Source of the DNA: Maratus speciosus | Taxonomy: Eukaryota; Arthropoda; Arachnida; Araneae; Salticidae | Reading direction: 5' to 3' | DNA length: 64,000 nt | Assembly: GCA_963932465.1 (NCBI GenBank) | Contig: OZ010792.1 | Span: 110,106,935-110,170,934 of the forward strand | The notes under the pieces: generated by a model | Seen by the model: the letters and a program-made list of their open reading frames with translations, nothing else | Databases searched by the model: none | What the model was told of the DNA's origin: nothing | Part shown: piece by piece, positions 35,725-48,638 of the stretch | Position numbering within the stretch: position 1 is the first letter of the stretch | Layout: each line of letters begins with the position of its first letter | Translations under genes and position numbers: made by a program

Positions 35725-35899
35725 GTACATGCACACACACAGAACCGACGGGTACATTAGCTCTCTGACTTAGATAGCCTGTGAGCTAAAAAGAAATTGG
35801 ATAAGCAGATGGACTCCTTTGAGAATTATGATTTAAACCAGAAATGCGGTAAGTTTGACTCTGAAAGCTACATTTCTATCTCGCATTTCGGCAAATCTC

Positions 35900-36175
35900 A
35901 TCTCGATGATTTTTCCAGCATTTCGACGCTTCCAGATGGGAAGCTGCTCGATGGTTGGTTCTCTCGCGGCTTTAAACCTTTCGGGATGGGAAGTCTCTCG
36001 ATAGTTTCTCTCGCCCTTTTCAACCTTTCCCGATGGGAAGCCTCTCGCTGGTTTCTCTCGTCCTTTTCGAAATCTCCCAATGAAAAGCCTTTCGAGGATT
36101 TCTCTCGCGCTTTTCAACATTTCCCTATGAGAAGGTTTTCAAGGATTTCTCTCGTCCTCGGCAGAGAAGAAAAGT
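35900..36175. repeat. 47-50-bp minisatellite
   Basis: GATGGGAAG or a variant recurs at about 35935, 35985, 36032, 36079 and 36126, with CTCTCG words between. The 126-codon + strand open frame (35797-36177) and the opposing ones arise from this repeat and have no family support. Confidence 0.85.
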
Positions 36176-36249
36176 AAGAAAATTTATCGAGAGTACCAAG
36201 GGACGAGATAGAGAAAAAGGCATGACAATGAGCTGTGAAATGAAGCCCT

Positions 36250-37760
36250 AATTTTCAAAGTTTCTCTTATTTTAACCCTACCAAAATGTCACATACCTGG
36301 AGCCCTCCGATAAAAAATATTTATTAAATATAAAAATTTCAAAGAGGAAGGTGGATCGGGTGATTTCGAGGGAGGAGGACGTGAGAGTGGACTCATGCGG
36401 GGTGCAATTTTAAAAATTTTACCGAACCATTCCTGTGGCATATAATCGAAAAGCCTTTTGACCACTCTTTCATGCTATGAACCTTTCTTCGCCCAAAGGG
36501 AGATGGGGAAGGGGCGAACAAATTTTTAAAACTGTAGCCGATTTCTATAATAAATTTAAATATCACTTTAGATGTGGGTTTTTTATGCAGTCTTCCGGTA
36601 AATATTATTTATTGAGCATAAAAATTTTAAAGTGGCGGCTGTGTGAATTCCGGGGCGAAAGAGTGGGCCCACGGGGGGGAGGGAGGGGGAGCAATTTTCA
36701 AACTTTTTTTGGACCAGTCATGTGATATGTCATCACTAAGCTCTCGGATGACTCTTTCATATTATGAGACTTTCTTCCTCCCCTCCCCAATTTGGCCTGC
36801 ACTGCGAGGGTAGTTTTTTCCGTTTTTATCATGTTAGATCGGATTTTTTTATGGAGCCCTCCGCTAAATATTATTTATAATATATGAAATTTCAGGACAC
36901 TTTTCCAAATTTAGCCAAGACCCCTCATGTGACATATCGTTAGAAAGGTTTGTGACTACTTATTAGTGCTATGCACTTCCGGTGGCCGCCCCCCCCCCCC
37001 CCCCCCCCCCCCCCCCCGAGGACGCTTTTCCAAATTTAGTCAGTACCCATCTCATGAGATATCGTTGAAAAGGTCTGTGACTACTTATTGATGTTATGCA
37101 CTTCCGGTGACAGCCCCCCACACTCTTTGCCCCCCCTGGGGGACACTTTTTCAAATTTAGTCAAGACCCCTCGTGTGAGATATCGTTGGAAAGGTCTGTG
37201 ACTATTTATTGATGTTATGCACCTCCGGTGACAGTCTCCCCCAATTTGCCCTTCCCGGGGGACACTTTTTCAAATTCAGCCAAGACCCCTCGTGAGATAT
37301 CGTTGGAAAGGTCTGTGGCTACTTATTGATGTTATGCTCCTCCGGTGTCCATCCCCCCATTTTGAACCCCCCACCCCCCCGGGGACACTTTTCCAAATTT
37401 AGCCAAGACCCCACATGTGAGATATCGTTGGAAAGGCCTGTGACTACTTATTGATGTAATGCACCTCCGTTGACCGCCCCCCTCCCACTTTTCCCCCACG
37501 GGGGTGTTTTTCTAAATTTAGCCAAGACTCCTCATGTGACATATTGTTGGAAAGGCTTATGACCAGTTACTCGTGTTATCCACCTCCCGCACCCCTCCCC
37601 CCTTTTGCCCCCACGGGGAGGGCATTTTTATAAATTCTGATCCAGACTTCTCATGTGGCATACGGTTGGAAAGGCCTAAAGGCCTGTGACGACTTAATCA
37701 TATTATGCAGCTGCTGTGCCCCTCCGCTCGCTTTGACTCCTTCCCCAAGAGATCTGGTCC
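36250..37760. repeat. GC-rich tandem repeat region, ~120-bp units
   Basis: From 36900, about seven units of 110-125 bp contain GAGATATCGTTGGAAAGG, CTGTGACTACTTATTGATG, a C-rich run and CACTTTTCCAAATTTAGCC. Earlier sequence (36250-36900) has looser related copies (GGAGCCCTCCG, GACTCTTTCAT). Includes a ~28-C homopolymer (36989-37017). It is much richer in G+C than its surroundings. Confidence 0.85.
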
Positions 37761-38189
37761 GAGGTTCATTCGTTTCGATATTATATTTTTTACAAGATTA
37801 TGTAGTGCATGCACACCACGCCACGCCTGCTATCATATATCAGTGCCGTATATAGCAGGTAACCTGTTCGTGATTTCATATTACAAGATTACGTATAAAT
37901 TAGAGACCCCGATTAAAGGAGGGGCCCGCTAGCGGTTGAAGTTACCTAGTCTTTATTAACATCGACTCATTCCAGTTCACCCGCAGACGATTCTTGATAA
38001 ATGTATGACGTATATAATATATAATATATGATTTATAAAAGAAATTTGCAAACTGGAGTCATCGAGAAAAAATTTACACAATCGAAAAATATCGAGATGT
38101 CCATACAATCGAGAAAATCATCTCGTTATCGCCCATCACTAATTTAAATCTTAACCAACACCCCCCCCCCCCCTCCCCACTACCTCGCT
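37761..38189. other. Unassigned sequence with a hAT-like end
   Basis: The inverted sequence at 38093-38143 (TAGTGATGGGCGATAACGAG) resembles a hAT terminus, but no partner was found. No coding signal. Confidence 0.4.
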
Positions 38190-38482
38190 ATGATTTGATG
38201 AAATTCACAGGTTTTTTTGCGATCCTTTGACAAAACTTGCATTTTTACTGTGATCATTTGACGAAATTCACATTTTTTTTTTTTTTTTTTTTTTTTGTGA
38301 TTCATTGAAAAAATTAGTGTTTTCCCCTTGACCTTTTAACGAAATTGATTTTTTTTTTTCTATGACCGTTTGTTGAAATTCATGATGTTTTTTATGTCTG
38401 AAATTTCAGACTGATGATTGATTTTTTAAAAATTTCGGAACTGAATTCCTTAAATTTTTGGAAAATTCGGATCAGAATCACC
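38190..38482. repeat. Short satellite array plus conserved module
   Basis: About six inverted units (TTTGACGAAATTC followed by a T-rich spacer), then the module at 38393-38482 (TGTCTGAAATTTCAGACTGA to GGATCAGAATCACC). The order array then module is the same as at 51090-51893 and 61870-63389. Confidence 0.8.
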
Positions 38483-38641
38483 TGGAACCACATGTAAATG
38501 TTGATAGAGCAATTACAATTTTAAGCTATGCATTAATAAAAACACTAAGTAGTTGGAGAAATATATAATTACTGCCAAGAAAGAAAATTAATCTATGTAA
38601 CTCATAGATTTTTTTACTATAACAATAGTATTTTTTAAATA

Positions 38642-39301
38642 CAGGCATCCCCCGACTTATGTAAGTAATGCGTTCCATAAACTTTTCCGTAAGTCGAATT
38701 TGTAAATTCCTTAGGTAAAATTTCGTCAGAAGCTGCAATATTTATTATATATATATACATATAATATATACAGTATTTACACAGTATTACTTTATAAATA
38801 AAGTAGCATGCAGCAGTATTTACTTGGATATAAACTATAAAAATATAAAAACAAACTGAAAGAACACTTTTCAAATAAAAAGTATCTTGTAGAATATGGG
38901 ATTTATAAATTTAACATTGGTGAATTAATTTATATCAATTTTAAATCTACATCAAACATACAGCTCTGAAGCTGGAAGAAAAAATACACTCGTTCCTCTT
39001 CACCAAAATTTAAAATTGGGTTTTGTTATGGTTTGAATTCAGCTAACAAAATTGTAACGGTTAAACAGGGTTTTTTTTTGGCTCATTTTAATCAGATTTG
39101 TTTTGTTAAAGATTTGATTGTATATCCCAATAAAAATATAACTATCTAATATATGAAACTAACTATATTATTGTTGTGGTTTTTATCTGCATATTTTATT
39201 TATAAAACAATTATCAAAATTATGCAAAATTGTATTAAACGTGCTGGTTATGTTCATAAATGTAATTTTCTAAATTTCTTACGTAAGTCGAGGGATGCCT
39301 G
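38642..39301. mobile_element. TA-flanked MITE with CAGGCATCCC ends
   Basis: CAGGCATCCCCCGACTTATG and inverted CAGGCATCCCTCGACTTACG are near-identical 24-bp ends, flanked by TA (38640-38641 and 39302-39303). 660 bp, AT-rich, non-coding. This is a Tc1/mariner/pogo-superfamily insertion type. Confidence 0.9.
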
Positions 39302-40175
39302 TATAATAATCCGAATTTCGACAATTTTCTCCTTTGGAGGGACGCCCGATACTTCATACTTAAGGAAAGGTTTAAAAAAAATTGCACATGAAGATGAAAC
39401 AAAAGATTAAAATGAACAGTGTAGGGAAATCACAAAAAAATTTGAAGTACCACGCTAAACGAACACAGTAAAATAAAAGCAAGTGTTGCCAAATTAGGAA
39501 GTGAAAGAAATCACCGAAAATACAATCGTCACACCTACTATTGCTATGACATCATTTCTCAGCCAATCGGAGTTGATTCCAAATGAGGATAGAGGGAAGA
39601 AGTAGAGGAGAGCCAACTAGTGATAAACCACAGATTTCTCATATATAAGCTTGCTATCTTTCCTCTGAGCGATAAATAAAAGAGGTCTTTAGTTTGTTTA
39701 CATTCAGATGAACGGTAAAATGAACAAAATAAAACTAGCTTTTTGCAGAATTTTACACGTACCATGTGGGTGTGGTTCATGGGGCTATTTTTTTTTTTTT
39801 TTTGTGAAACGGCCGTTGTGAAATTTAATTTTGTGAAGAGAAACAAACAAGAATATCAGATTTCTTTTCTGTTAATAAAATTTTAATCTATCAAATAGTT
39901 TTGACTGTTTACAACAAAAACTCTTATTATTGTAAGGTATGTATATGTACTGTTTACTTGTTATAATATCATGTTATAACACTTGCACTTTAAAACCTGC
40001 CTATAACGATTTTTTTTCTTTGGTCCCTAGAATATCATTATAAATAGGTTTTACTGTATAATGCATTATTTCATGTGTATATGTATATTGTAACAATTTC
40101 ATGTAACAATTTTAATAAACCAAAATTTTCTTTAAAAGAATCTTGTATCTTTCATATATATTTATATACATACAG
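39302..40175. other. TFG: AT-rich intron sequence with a 70-bp hairpin
   Basis: No gene. At 39987-40056 the left sequence AAAACCTGCCTATAACGAT and the inverted right CAGTAAAACCTATTTATAAT face each other with almost no interior, like a minimal MITE. Followed by TA. Confidence 0.45.
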
Positions 40176-41470
40176 TAGCTTTCAAAAGTATTTTGACAAA
40201 GATAATGATTGACTTAATGATGACTTATTATTTGACTTAATTAAAAACAATAATAAAATACAAAAATCAATCATTAATTTTATTTAACCATATTCAGTGT
40301 TTCACAGAATTTTAGAAAGCTATCGTTTGCTAGAAAAAACTTGAAACACATGAAAATAAGATAAATGTTTCAAAAGTATTTTGACATTTTACTAAAAAAT
40401 CGTTATAACACACATATTGTTTTAACACGTTTTATTAAATATAGTAATGTGTCAGTCAATATTTAGTAGCATATTCTCTGGCTTTTATGACAGCCTCACA
40501 ACACAGGGGCATCGAGTCGACTAACTTTTGTATTCGATCTAAAGGAATTCGGTCCTTCTGATTTTGAAGAGCTTTGTATAAAGCCTCCTTATTTAAATAA
40601 TTTTGGTACATTACTCTACGATCTAACTCGTCCCACAGAAGTTCTATGGGGTTCAAATCCGGACTTTGACTTGGCCACTCTAGAACCTTGACTTTTCTGC
40701 ATTTCATAAAATTACTTATGTACTTTGAATTGTGTTTAGTGTCATTATCTTGCTGAAAATATCACTTAGCAGGCATGTTGTTGTGTAGCATATGAGTCTT
40801 TAATATATCAGCATATATGTGAACCGATATATATTGCCCTCAATTTGAACTAAGGGTCCGATTCCGCTGTGAGAAAAACAACTCCAAACCCTCACATTGC
40901 TGCCTCCATATTTGACTGTGGGTATTTGCTATCGACATTTTATTATTTTTTTTTTTAGGATGTCGAATGTACTTGATTTCATCAGAAGACACTAAATAAA
41001 AATTGTATTCATCGCTCAACAAAACATTAGACAACTCTACACTTGCGCACGATTTATGCCGTTTTTCAAGTGTAGCCTTCCTATTCTTAGCACATATCAA
41101 AGGCTTTTTTGCTGGTCTGCAGCCATGTAAATTATAGAGGTTTAGGCGTCGTTTGACATTTGAAATGTGTATGTCTATGCCGTAATTTTCTTTCAATTCA
41201 TTTTTTATTACTACAGCCGACTTACGGCAATCACTTGTAGATAGCTTTTTTATAATACGGTCAAAATTCCAAGTTGGTTTTTTTTTCGGACGTCCACTTC
41301 AAGGCTTATTTTCGATAGATTTCCATATATTAAAAATTTATTCCTTGTACTAACAAGCTGCCGAGACAAGTTAAAAGCACGAACAACTTCTGCTTACGTC
41401 CTTCCTTGTTAAAGTGCATTTACAACATCACTAGAATATTCATTGCGTTTCGACATACAGGGGTGTATTT
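40176..41470 (-). mobile_element. Tc1-like transposon relic
   Basis: A degenerate Tc1-type transposase gene with a left end CAGTAGCTTTCAAAAGTATT. The word TTTCAAAAGTATTTTGACA occurs at about 40189 and again at 40368, an inner direct repeat like the IR/DR ends of some Tc1 elements. The right terminal repeat was not found, so the element is truncated or badly decayed there. Confidence 0.75.
40456..41456 (-). pseudogene. Tc1-like transposase pseudogene
   Basis: The N-terminus starts near 41456 (SKRNEYSSDVVNAL) with a helix-turn-helix region, broken by stops. The frame 41196-40840 contains NVKRRLNLYNLHGCRPAKKP and VLLSDEYNFYL, where a catalytic Asp falls. The frame 40707-40456 contains WPSQSPDLNPIELLWDELDR, with the second Asp and the Glu of the DD34E triad region. 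Stops and frameshifts separate the pieces, so it cannot make a working transposase. Typical Tc1 transposase is about 340 residues, which agrees with the ~1 kb span. Confidence 0.85.
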
Positions 41471-41531
41471 AAGCAGAATTCATTAGGGGGGTGTATATGG
41501 CAATTTTGCTGACTGACTTAAAAAATATATA

Positions 41532-42043
41532 TAGTAGACTCCCTTAAATCCACGACCCTAAAATCCGCATATTTTTTCAGATGTAAACAATGAAATTTAC
41601 AGTTAAGTTGCAGGAACAAAATTCAAGATGGTGCCAAAATCAGCGACTACTGCAATGTTTTTTTTTACTAAATTTGTTGTTAATCATTCTCTTTTGGTTA
41701 TTACAGCTGATTTATTACTAAATAAATTTACATTACTTTTGATTTTGATATAAATTAGCATATCTATATGATGATGTATCGATCTTACGATTGCTTTACC
41801 ACTAGATGGCAGCATAGGACTTTCGGAATCGAATTGAATCGATTTCGTCAGTAATAATTTAATATTTTTCTAAATTTTTATTGTTTTACTTTATTGTAAG
41901 CATTCATTATAGTTTCCCTTGCTTAACTACCAATCAAATTAATGTTTCAAAAATGTAAACAAATCAATGACCAGAAATCCACAAAATTCTAAAATCCGCA
42001 CATCCTCTGGTCCCAAGCTGTGCGGTTTTGAGGGAGTCGGCTG
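41532..42043. mobile_element. pogo/Tigger-type MITE
   Basis: Left TAGTAGACTCCCTTAAATCC and inverted right CAGCCGACTCCCTCAAAACC, flanked by TA (41530-41531 and 42044-42045). Second-layer repeats with AAATCCGCA and GGGACCAGAGG near the ends match the MITE at 8731-9072. 512 bp, non-coding. Confidence 0.85.
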
Positions 42044-42087
42044 TATATCTTTAAAAGTTCGTTTCTGTGTCTGTGTATATGTATTTA

Positions 42088-42726
42088 CCCGGTGTCCTAA
42101 AATGGACTGACTGATTTTTAAATTCAATGACTTGCAAATGGTGACAGCTATAAAATTAAATTCTTGCAAGAGGGATACGTAAGATATCAGGAATTTTTTT
42201 ACTGCTATTATCAATTTTAGTTTAAAATAGCGGCAATAGATGGTGCTGCTAGCAATAAGCGCTAAATCAGGGCCTGATTTTTGGCCTCTCTCTTTTCTCA
42301 ATATTGATGTGAAAGAAGGAGATTAACTGTATGCAGTGGGCCCCTAAGGCGCAACACACACCAGAGAGACATGCAACAAAAAAGCGTGAGGCATGTGACA
42401 CTTTCACACTGTTAAAAAAGAAAATCCGGTTTGAACAGCAGAATTTGCCTCCTGTCTCTCTGGTGTGTGGCGCGCCTAAGAACATAATTTCATTGCCGAC
42501 TGAGAACCACTCCATATATTTAATCTCCTTTCGCATCAATACTGAGGGAGAAGAGGAACAAAAAATCAGTCCCCGATTTAGCACCTATTGCTAGCAGTGC
42601 CATGTATCGCTGTAAAAAAACTCCTGACATCTTACATAACCCTCCTGCAAGAATTTTTTACAGTAGCTACCTCTATTTGCAAGTTATTGAATTTTAAAAT
42701 CAGTCAATCCATTTTAGTACACTCGG
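42088..42726. mobile_element. Foldback element with ~300-bp inverted arms
   Basis: Left CCCGGTGTCCTAAAATGGAC and inverted right CCGAGTGTACTAAAATGGAT begin arms that pair for most of the element, including GATTTAGC, CAATATTGATG and the GAGAGACA/TGTCTCTC words around the centre near 42405. TA flanks both sides. The open frames on both strands (42267-42594) are mirror by-products. Confidence 0.85.
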
Positions 42727-42728
42727 TA

Positions 42729-43927
42729 TGTTCTATATAAAATTCAACATTATTAACCCATCAAGATCAAATTTTTCACTTTAGAACGTCGAATACTTTA
42801 CGCTTTAGAATATTGAGGAGAATATAAGGTAGATTTAAAGATGGATATACCACCTCTTCACTTATGTTACATTGTTGTAAATATTCCTGTAAAGTATTTT
42901 GATATTTTTTGCTAAATCTGCAGAAGGAAATCTGCAATTCGGATTAATTAAACAAGTTGAAATTTTTAGTAAGATGCTACTTGGAACTTATACAGAATAA
43001 GCTTATTTATCAGCAGCCTACGGCAGTTGACCCACCCACCACTCGCCCCCAACTGCTGATTGAGACTAATAGTAAGCTCGACGCAGGAGCTGTTGTTCAT
43101 TAACTTTAGAGCCCTGGGCCCTACCTTCCCGCTTTTCGGTGTCTTTAATTTGTATAATTTCCCTTTTAAATTTGTCCGATTTAAATTTTTGATTTTTTTC
43201 AACCTGGCTTCCGCTACAGTCTCTTATATTCGGGACCTGGCTGGGGATGTATGAATCTGGCTTTCGCAAAAGTGTCAGAATAAGAGAAGAAAAGCTTAAA
43301 GGACAGCGGAATGGAAAGAAGCCGCTCACTATGGCGGTTGATTACATTACATTAAAAAGGATTAAATCAAAACTTATTTTAATTAAATCTTTGTTCATCC
43401 ATTGCATAACATACATTTTAACCCACCATTTTTTTAGACAAGCCCATCTATTCACGACAGTGCCCAAATCTAGGTATTTCAAAATATCCTTCTCAAACGT
43501 AAGCATCATGAGTGTATTCAAACGTGGATCGGTCATTGTTGTTCTTGATAGGATTTAACATCAGTATTTAGTCTCATTTGCTCAAAACCCTGCTCATATA
43601 CTCATACATTTAATGCATTATTTCATTCATTCACATTCATTCATCCTCATAGTTATTTTCATTTCATAGTTTTTAGTTCCAGCGAAGCTTTCATAGCGTA
43701 TGTTTAATTATCTTTAAGACTCTGCCTCTTTAAACTTGTTATATGGGTTTTACCCTAATAGTTCTTAGATATTTTTTTCAAAATTTTTAATTTACATTGT
43801 TCTTTTATTCGAGGCAATTATGTCTGGAGAAGTTACAGCCAGGCGATTGACATGGTTTGCAGGTGGCAGAATGTATCTCAAAGGTTCTGTTTTCATGTAA
43901 ATATCATACATTATTTCAGCCTCTGTA
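42729..43927. other. TFG: Unassigned intron sequence
   Basis: No gene. Overlapping open frames of up to 103 codons on both strands (43066-43558) have no recognised domains. The left boundary of copia II lies at about 43928. Confidence 0.4.
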
Positions 43928-44197
43928 ACTTAAAAAAATGCTTTTACATGTTAATTAAATTCAAATACTTATTAAAAAAAATGAATACGAGCGAATGCGA
44001 TACCAAGTGAAATTGCCGTATATGGTCCACAACCAAAACGCGATACACAACCACTCAACCGTGGCGATAAAAACATAAACAAATGCCGAAAGGCGGCAAC
44101 GAAAAGAAAATATGGTGTAGTCATGCTCAGACAAACTTTACAAATAGATTAATGAAAAAAATAGAAATTAAAAATGCTTGGGATTAACTTTCCCACA
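43928..44197 (-). repeat. Truncated 3' LTR of copia II
   Basis: 270 bp matching the outer part of the 5' LTR (50583-50687 plus 52097-52287). The rest of this LTR is missing; sequence left of 43928 is unrelated. On the coding strand the LTR begins TGTGGGAAAGTTA after a purine-rich stretch. Confidence 0.85.
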
Positions 44198-44273
44198 GAA
44201 TGCCCCTATTTCCCATTCATTTTTGATTTTTCTAGACAAAGTTTATGTAAAATGGCAGGATCAAAAAAGGTTT

Positions 44274-45503
44274 TTATTTTCGTGGAAAGTTCATCACCAT
44301 AAAAAAAACTTCTCTAAATCTAAGAAAGGAGCCCTTTATGGGCGATTTCGTCAGGATATCGGCATAGTTCTCTTTCGACATGACATGCTTAATATCGAAG
44401 AGGCCATTGTTATACCAGTCTTTTATAAACTTATACTTAAGATCAATATAGCGATTCTTTATGGTATCAGCTTTATGTTTGGTAAAGGAGATGGCAGCAG
44501 TATTATCACAAAACAGAATTGGATGTTGAATAATAAGTGTCCAAATCAAGACTTTTCTGAATTTCAATTAGAGACATGTTTAAGAACTTTAAATCTTTTA
44601 CAGCTTCTGTAGCTGCAATTATTTCTGCCTCCATTGGACTCAAGGCTATGCAATTTTGTTTAGTTACTCTCCAGGTTACTGGAATATTATTCAAGAAGGC
44701 AATGTAGCCACTCCATGATTTTCGGTCAATTGTGTCACTTGTCCAAGAAGCATCGATGTAGACAGCTAGCTGGATTGGAGGGTCAGATTGTGCCAACTTC
44801 AATCCCAAAGATTGTGTCGAAGAGAGATACATCAGGATTCGCAGGAGTGCCTTGTAGTGCAACAGGCTATGACTCTCTGTAAATTGCAAAAGTGCAGCAA
44901 CAGGCCATGCGATGTCTGGACGGCATCGATGAGCAATGTATTGTAGACATCCCAGCAAGTTTCTCGGGAAATTCATCATCTTCAGCAACTGGAACAGGAT
45001 TATATCCAGGAGGAGAAGGAAGAGATATATTAGTAAAATCAGGGACATCAAGCTTCTTTAAACACTTTTCAATATAATGTTCACAGTTAACATTAACTAT
45101 TTCATCCTCTTCTATTTTAAAATTAATACCTAGTAACATTGAAATAGAACCTAAAATTTTAACTTCATAAATGGATTCAATCAACTGTACTACTTCTTTT
45201 AAACTTCATCATTCTTTGCAAAAATAGGCAAATCATCCACATACACTATAACTATCGCTTGACTTTTATAGGAGTATACGCAAGTTAACCCTTGTACTTC
45301 ACTGAATCCATTTGTAATTAACTTACTATGCAAATCATTGTACCAACATCTTCCAGCTTGGTGAAGACCATAGATGGCTTTAACTTTAAAATACAGTGTT
45401 CTTTCCCTGAAATAGTATAGTCTTCGGGTTGTTTGATGCAAATCTCTTTATCAATATCCCCATATAAGTATGCACATTTAACATCAGAGGACAATGCACT
45501 CAA
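44274..45503 (-). pseudogene. copia II reverse transcriptase and RNase H, broken
   Basis: Pieces in shifting frames cover DVKCAYLYGDIDKEICIKQP (45503), IYGLHQAGRCWYNDL and the active-site YVDD in IVIVYVDDLPIF (45441-45199), then RPDIAWPVAALLQF and VYIDASW with ALSPMEAEIIAATEAVKDL (45051-44506, RNase H) and KHVMSKENYADILTKS near the end (44567-44274). At least four frame changes or stops interrupt it. Gene order and motifs are those of copia pol. It is much more decayed than copia I. Confidence 0.9.
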
Positions 45504-45727
45504 TTCAATATTCTAATGAAAAAAGCTATGAAAAGACGAATAAGTGTAAAATTTACTACAGGACTGAAAGTGTCATTGTAATCTAAACCTTTTCTCTGAT
45601 TGTTACCTAGTGCAACTAAACATGCTTTAAATATGCAATTCTTCCCTTCACTATTTTCTTTTACGGTATAAACCCATTTGGTTCCTATAACTTTCTGATC
45701 AATTTTTGGGACAGGTGTCCAAACGTT

Positions 45728-47014
45728 TCAATCTAACATGGTTTGGATCTCTTGATCCATTGCCTCCTTCCATTTTTGTGCCTCTGGAAGTTGTTTTGCC
45801 TGTGTCAGGTTTTGTGGTACAATTGTTTCAGTTAGGAGTGCTTCTTCAGCTAATTTACTTTCAGGTTCCTTATCTAGCTTAATGGGGCCTTCATATGTAT
45901 TTCCTAAAGAGAAATTTGTCACAGTATCGTTTAATTTGATTTTATGCGTCTTACAATATTCTCGTGATTCTTGTTGCGATCTTAACCTAGAACCAGTAGG
46001 AGATAATATATAAATGTCGATTTTACCTTTAGTTTTTCCTCTCTTTCTCTTCATAAACCGGTAAAATGTTGCTTCCGCTTCTTCCTGTTCCTTCAGAATA
46101 TTCTCTACCAATTCATCTTCAGATGTTGATGCTTCATCTTCCATTTGCTCTTCGAATCCAGATTGATCTTGCTGAATTACCTTCTCATTTTCTGTCAGAG
46201 TTGTTGAGCTACTCGGTTGGTGGACAGTAGCGTCATCTGCCATCGTCGGTGAATTGTTAGGACCTGTAAAGAATTTATTATCATCATTTGAAAAATCAAC
46301 AACAGTGCGGTGCATTATTTTCCGTTCAGGAGAACTGTTCAATTGTGCTTCATCAAACGTTACGTGCTTTGACTCCACTACTTTATTTTCTTTAGGGAAA
46401 TAAATGCGATATCCACATGATCCTATACCATATCCTACAAAAACTCCTCTTTTTGCTCTTGATTGAAATTTATTTCGTTTTTCTCTAGGTTGATGTACAT
46501 ACGCAATGCATCCATAACGTTTCAAATGACGAACGGATGGTTTAGCTCCGTACCACCTTTGAAACGATATTGCTTCTATCCCTGTGTGAAATATTCGGTT
46601 GCGAATATAATTTATTGCCATAACTGCCTCAACCTATAGATTAGGTGGCAGATTAGCTGCTTGCATAAACGTTCTCATCCCTTCAAACAACACTTTGTTA
46701 TATCGCTCGGAGCATAGCAGGTAGCAAAAGGCTCTTTGACTGTAATCATCAATGAAAGTAAGTATGTACTGTTGCCCATTCCTTGATGTAACTGGAGCCG
46801 GGCCCCATACATCGCTATGTATCAATTCTAACATTTCTTTTGACCGAACTTTCTTTAATCTTGCATAGGTTGACCTAGTATTTTTAGCTAGAATACCTGG
46901 TTCACAAGGAGTTTCCTTTCCCTGTAACTGTCCACAATTTTGAATTAAATTTTCACAAAACATTTTCTTAATTATGTTAACATTACTATGTCCTAGCCTT
47001 TCATGCCAGAGCAT
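45728..47014 (-). pseudogene. copia II integrase
   Basis: The frame 47014-46634 begins LWHERLGHSN (HHCC zinc region), has SDVWGPAPVTSRNGQQYILT with the first catalytic Asp, and ends before the second. The frame 46621-45728 continues with KPSVRHLKRYGCIAYVHQPR and SRAKRGVFVGYG, the conserved C-terminal part of copia integrase, then an acidic linker. The region with the second Asp and the Glu is missing or broken between the two frames. The integrase cannot be active. Confidence 0.9.
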
Positions 47015-47302
47015 GATGTTGTTACGTTCACTAGCAAAAGTAACATTATAATTTTGATTTGTCTCTTGTGCATTAGTTACTTCCCGGACATTATCTTGTA
47101 TTACATGAGCACTTCTTGAATCAATGCTACAGGTTTGATTTAAGGATTTAGTACAAGTAGAAACTTTTAATTTACTCTGATTAGGAAAAGATGTAAGTTC
47201 TAAGCATTGATTCTTAACATTAGGTTTAGCTTCGTTATTATAACTTTTAATGGCTTTAAGAACATAAAAATTATCTTTTAGAGTGGCAGTATATAAATAC
47301 TT

Positions 47303-48438
47303 CTAATGCCTATCCGAAACTTTACACCCGTTATCCATTGTGGCATGGAGACCAGCTTTATCGATCTTTGACATGGAAATTAGATTCTTATGAATGATAG
47401 GAACATACAACACATTATGTAAATTTACAATAGATACTTTATTCTTTTCTTTTAATTTGAAACTTACTTTTCGTACTCCAATAATCTTATCAGGTGTTGT
47501 TCCCATCCTAACAACTGCACCTTTTGGTGGCTCGCTTAGATAAGTAAAGAAATGCTTATTTTGACAGACATGAGATGTGGACGCTGAATCTAATGTCCAT
47601 TCCCAGCAGGTGGGGGGGGGGGGGAACATTGCATATATCATTATTTTTACATTTTAATTCTGCAACATATGAATCTAAATTTACTTCCTGGCCCCTTTTA
47701 TTACCACTTTTCTGTTTCCTACAATTTTTATCCCAATGGCCATATTTACCACAAACTCCACACTTTTTATTGATTTTATTTCGAGAATGAGATTTAGGGA
47801 AGACTTTTTCAGACTTTTGTGTGGTCCTATCAGCCATGAGGGTTTCATTTCGTAATCTTTCTCTCAAATCCTGTCTCGAACATTCCTTTAGAATCTCGTC
47901 TTTAACATCCTTAAATTTAAAATCTTTTTCTGGCAGACGGTCTAATTCTCCAATTAAGTAATCATAATTTTCTGGTAGGCTTTCTATTAATTGGTAACAA
48001 CGATGCTTTTCTGCAACTTCCTCTCCGGAATCAACTACATGACGATAAGCCTCTTCAAACCTAGCAATATTTGTTGGGATATCTTCATCTACATTAATTT
48101 TTTAATTTCTAAATTCATTTACATGAAATGATTTTTAATGCTCTTCCTGGAATTTCCAGATTTAATTTTAGTATTTCCCAAATTTCAGACGGATCATCCA
48201 AATGACCTATCATTAACCCAATTTCAGGACTGACATACATTTTGATAATTCTGGCTGCTCTGTGCTTTGACTGATTTAATTTAAATGTATCGAGGGGCTT
48301 TAAATCCGTAAAATCTGGCCATTCGGTTTTATTTACCCAGGTATACAAACCTTTGGTTTGCAATGTACACTTTATAAACCGAGTCCAGCTCTGATAGTTA
48401 TCTCTACTTAATACTACTATATCTGGTGCATTAGCCAT
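47303..48438 (-). pseudogene. copia II gag and protease
   Basis: The start at 48438 encodes RDNYQSWTRFIKCTLQTKGL, typical of copia gag, and runs to 48115 before a frame break. The frame 47867-47556 holds the zinc knuckle CGVCGKYGHWDKNC. The frame 47641-47303 holds a protease-like WTLDSASTSHVC, where the usual D-S-G/A-A motif is recognisable. A G-run near 47620 causes one of the frame changes. Confidence 0.88.
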
Positions 48439-48638
48439 TTATATATTTTTAATTAAAACAATAAATAGATATAAAATATAAATAGTAATGGTAATAAAAC
48501 TTTCATGCACATATATATAAACACTAAGATATTTCATACACTAGATACTTGAAAATAACACACTTCATTAATTAGTTTCAACTTTTTCATTTTAAGATAC
48601 TTTTCTCTAGCTTTTCGCAGTTGAAGTGCTTCTGGGTA

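Noticed and set aside
35797..36177. 126-codon + strand open frame with Ser/Phe-rich repeats
   Set aside because: It coincides with a 47-50-bp minisatellite, and two opposing frames are equally open.
42966..43558. Cluster of overlapping 64- to 103-codon open frames
   Set aside because: They overlap on both strands, have no domain and no splice or start support.
44178..44612. 144-codon + strand open frame
   Set aside because: It is antisense to the copia II RNase H, which is clearly the coding strand.
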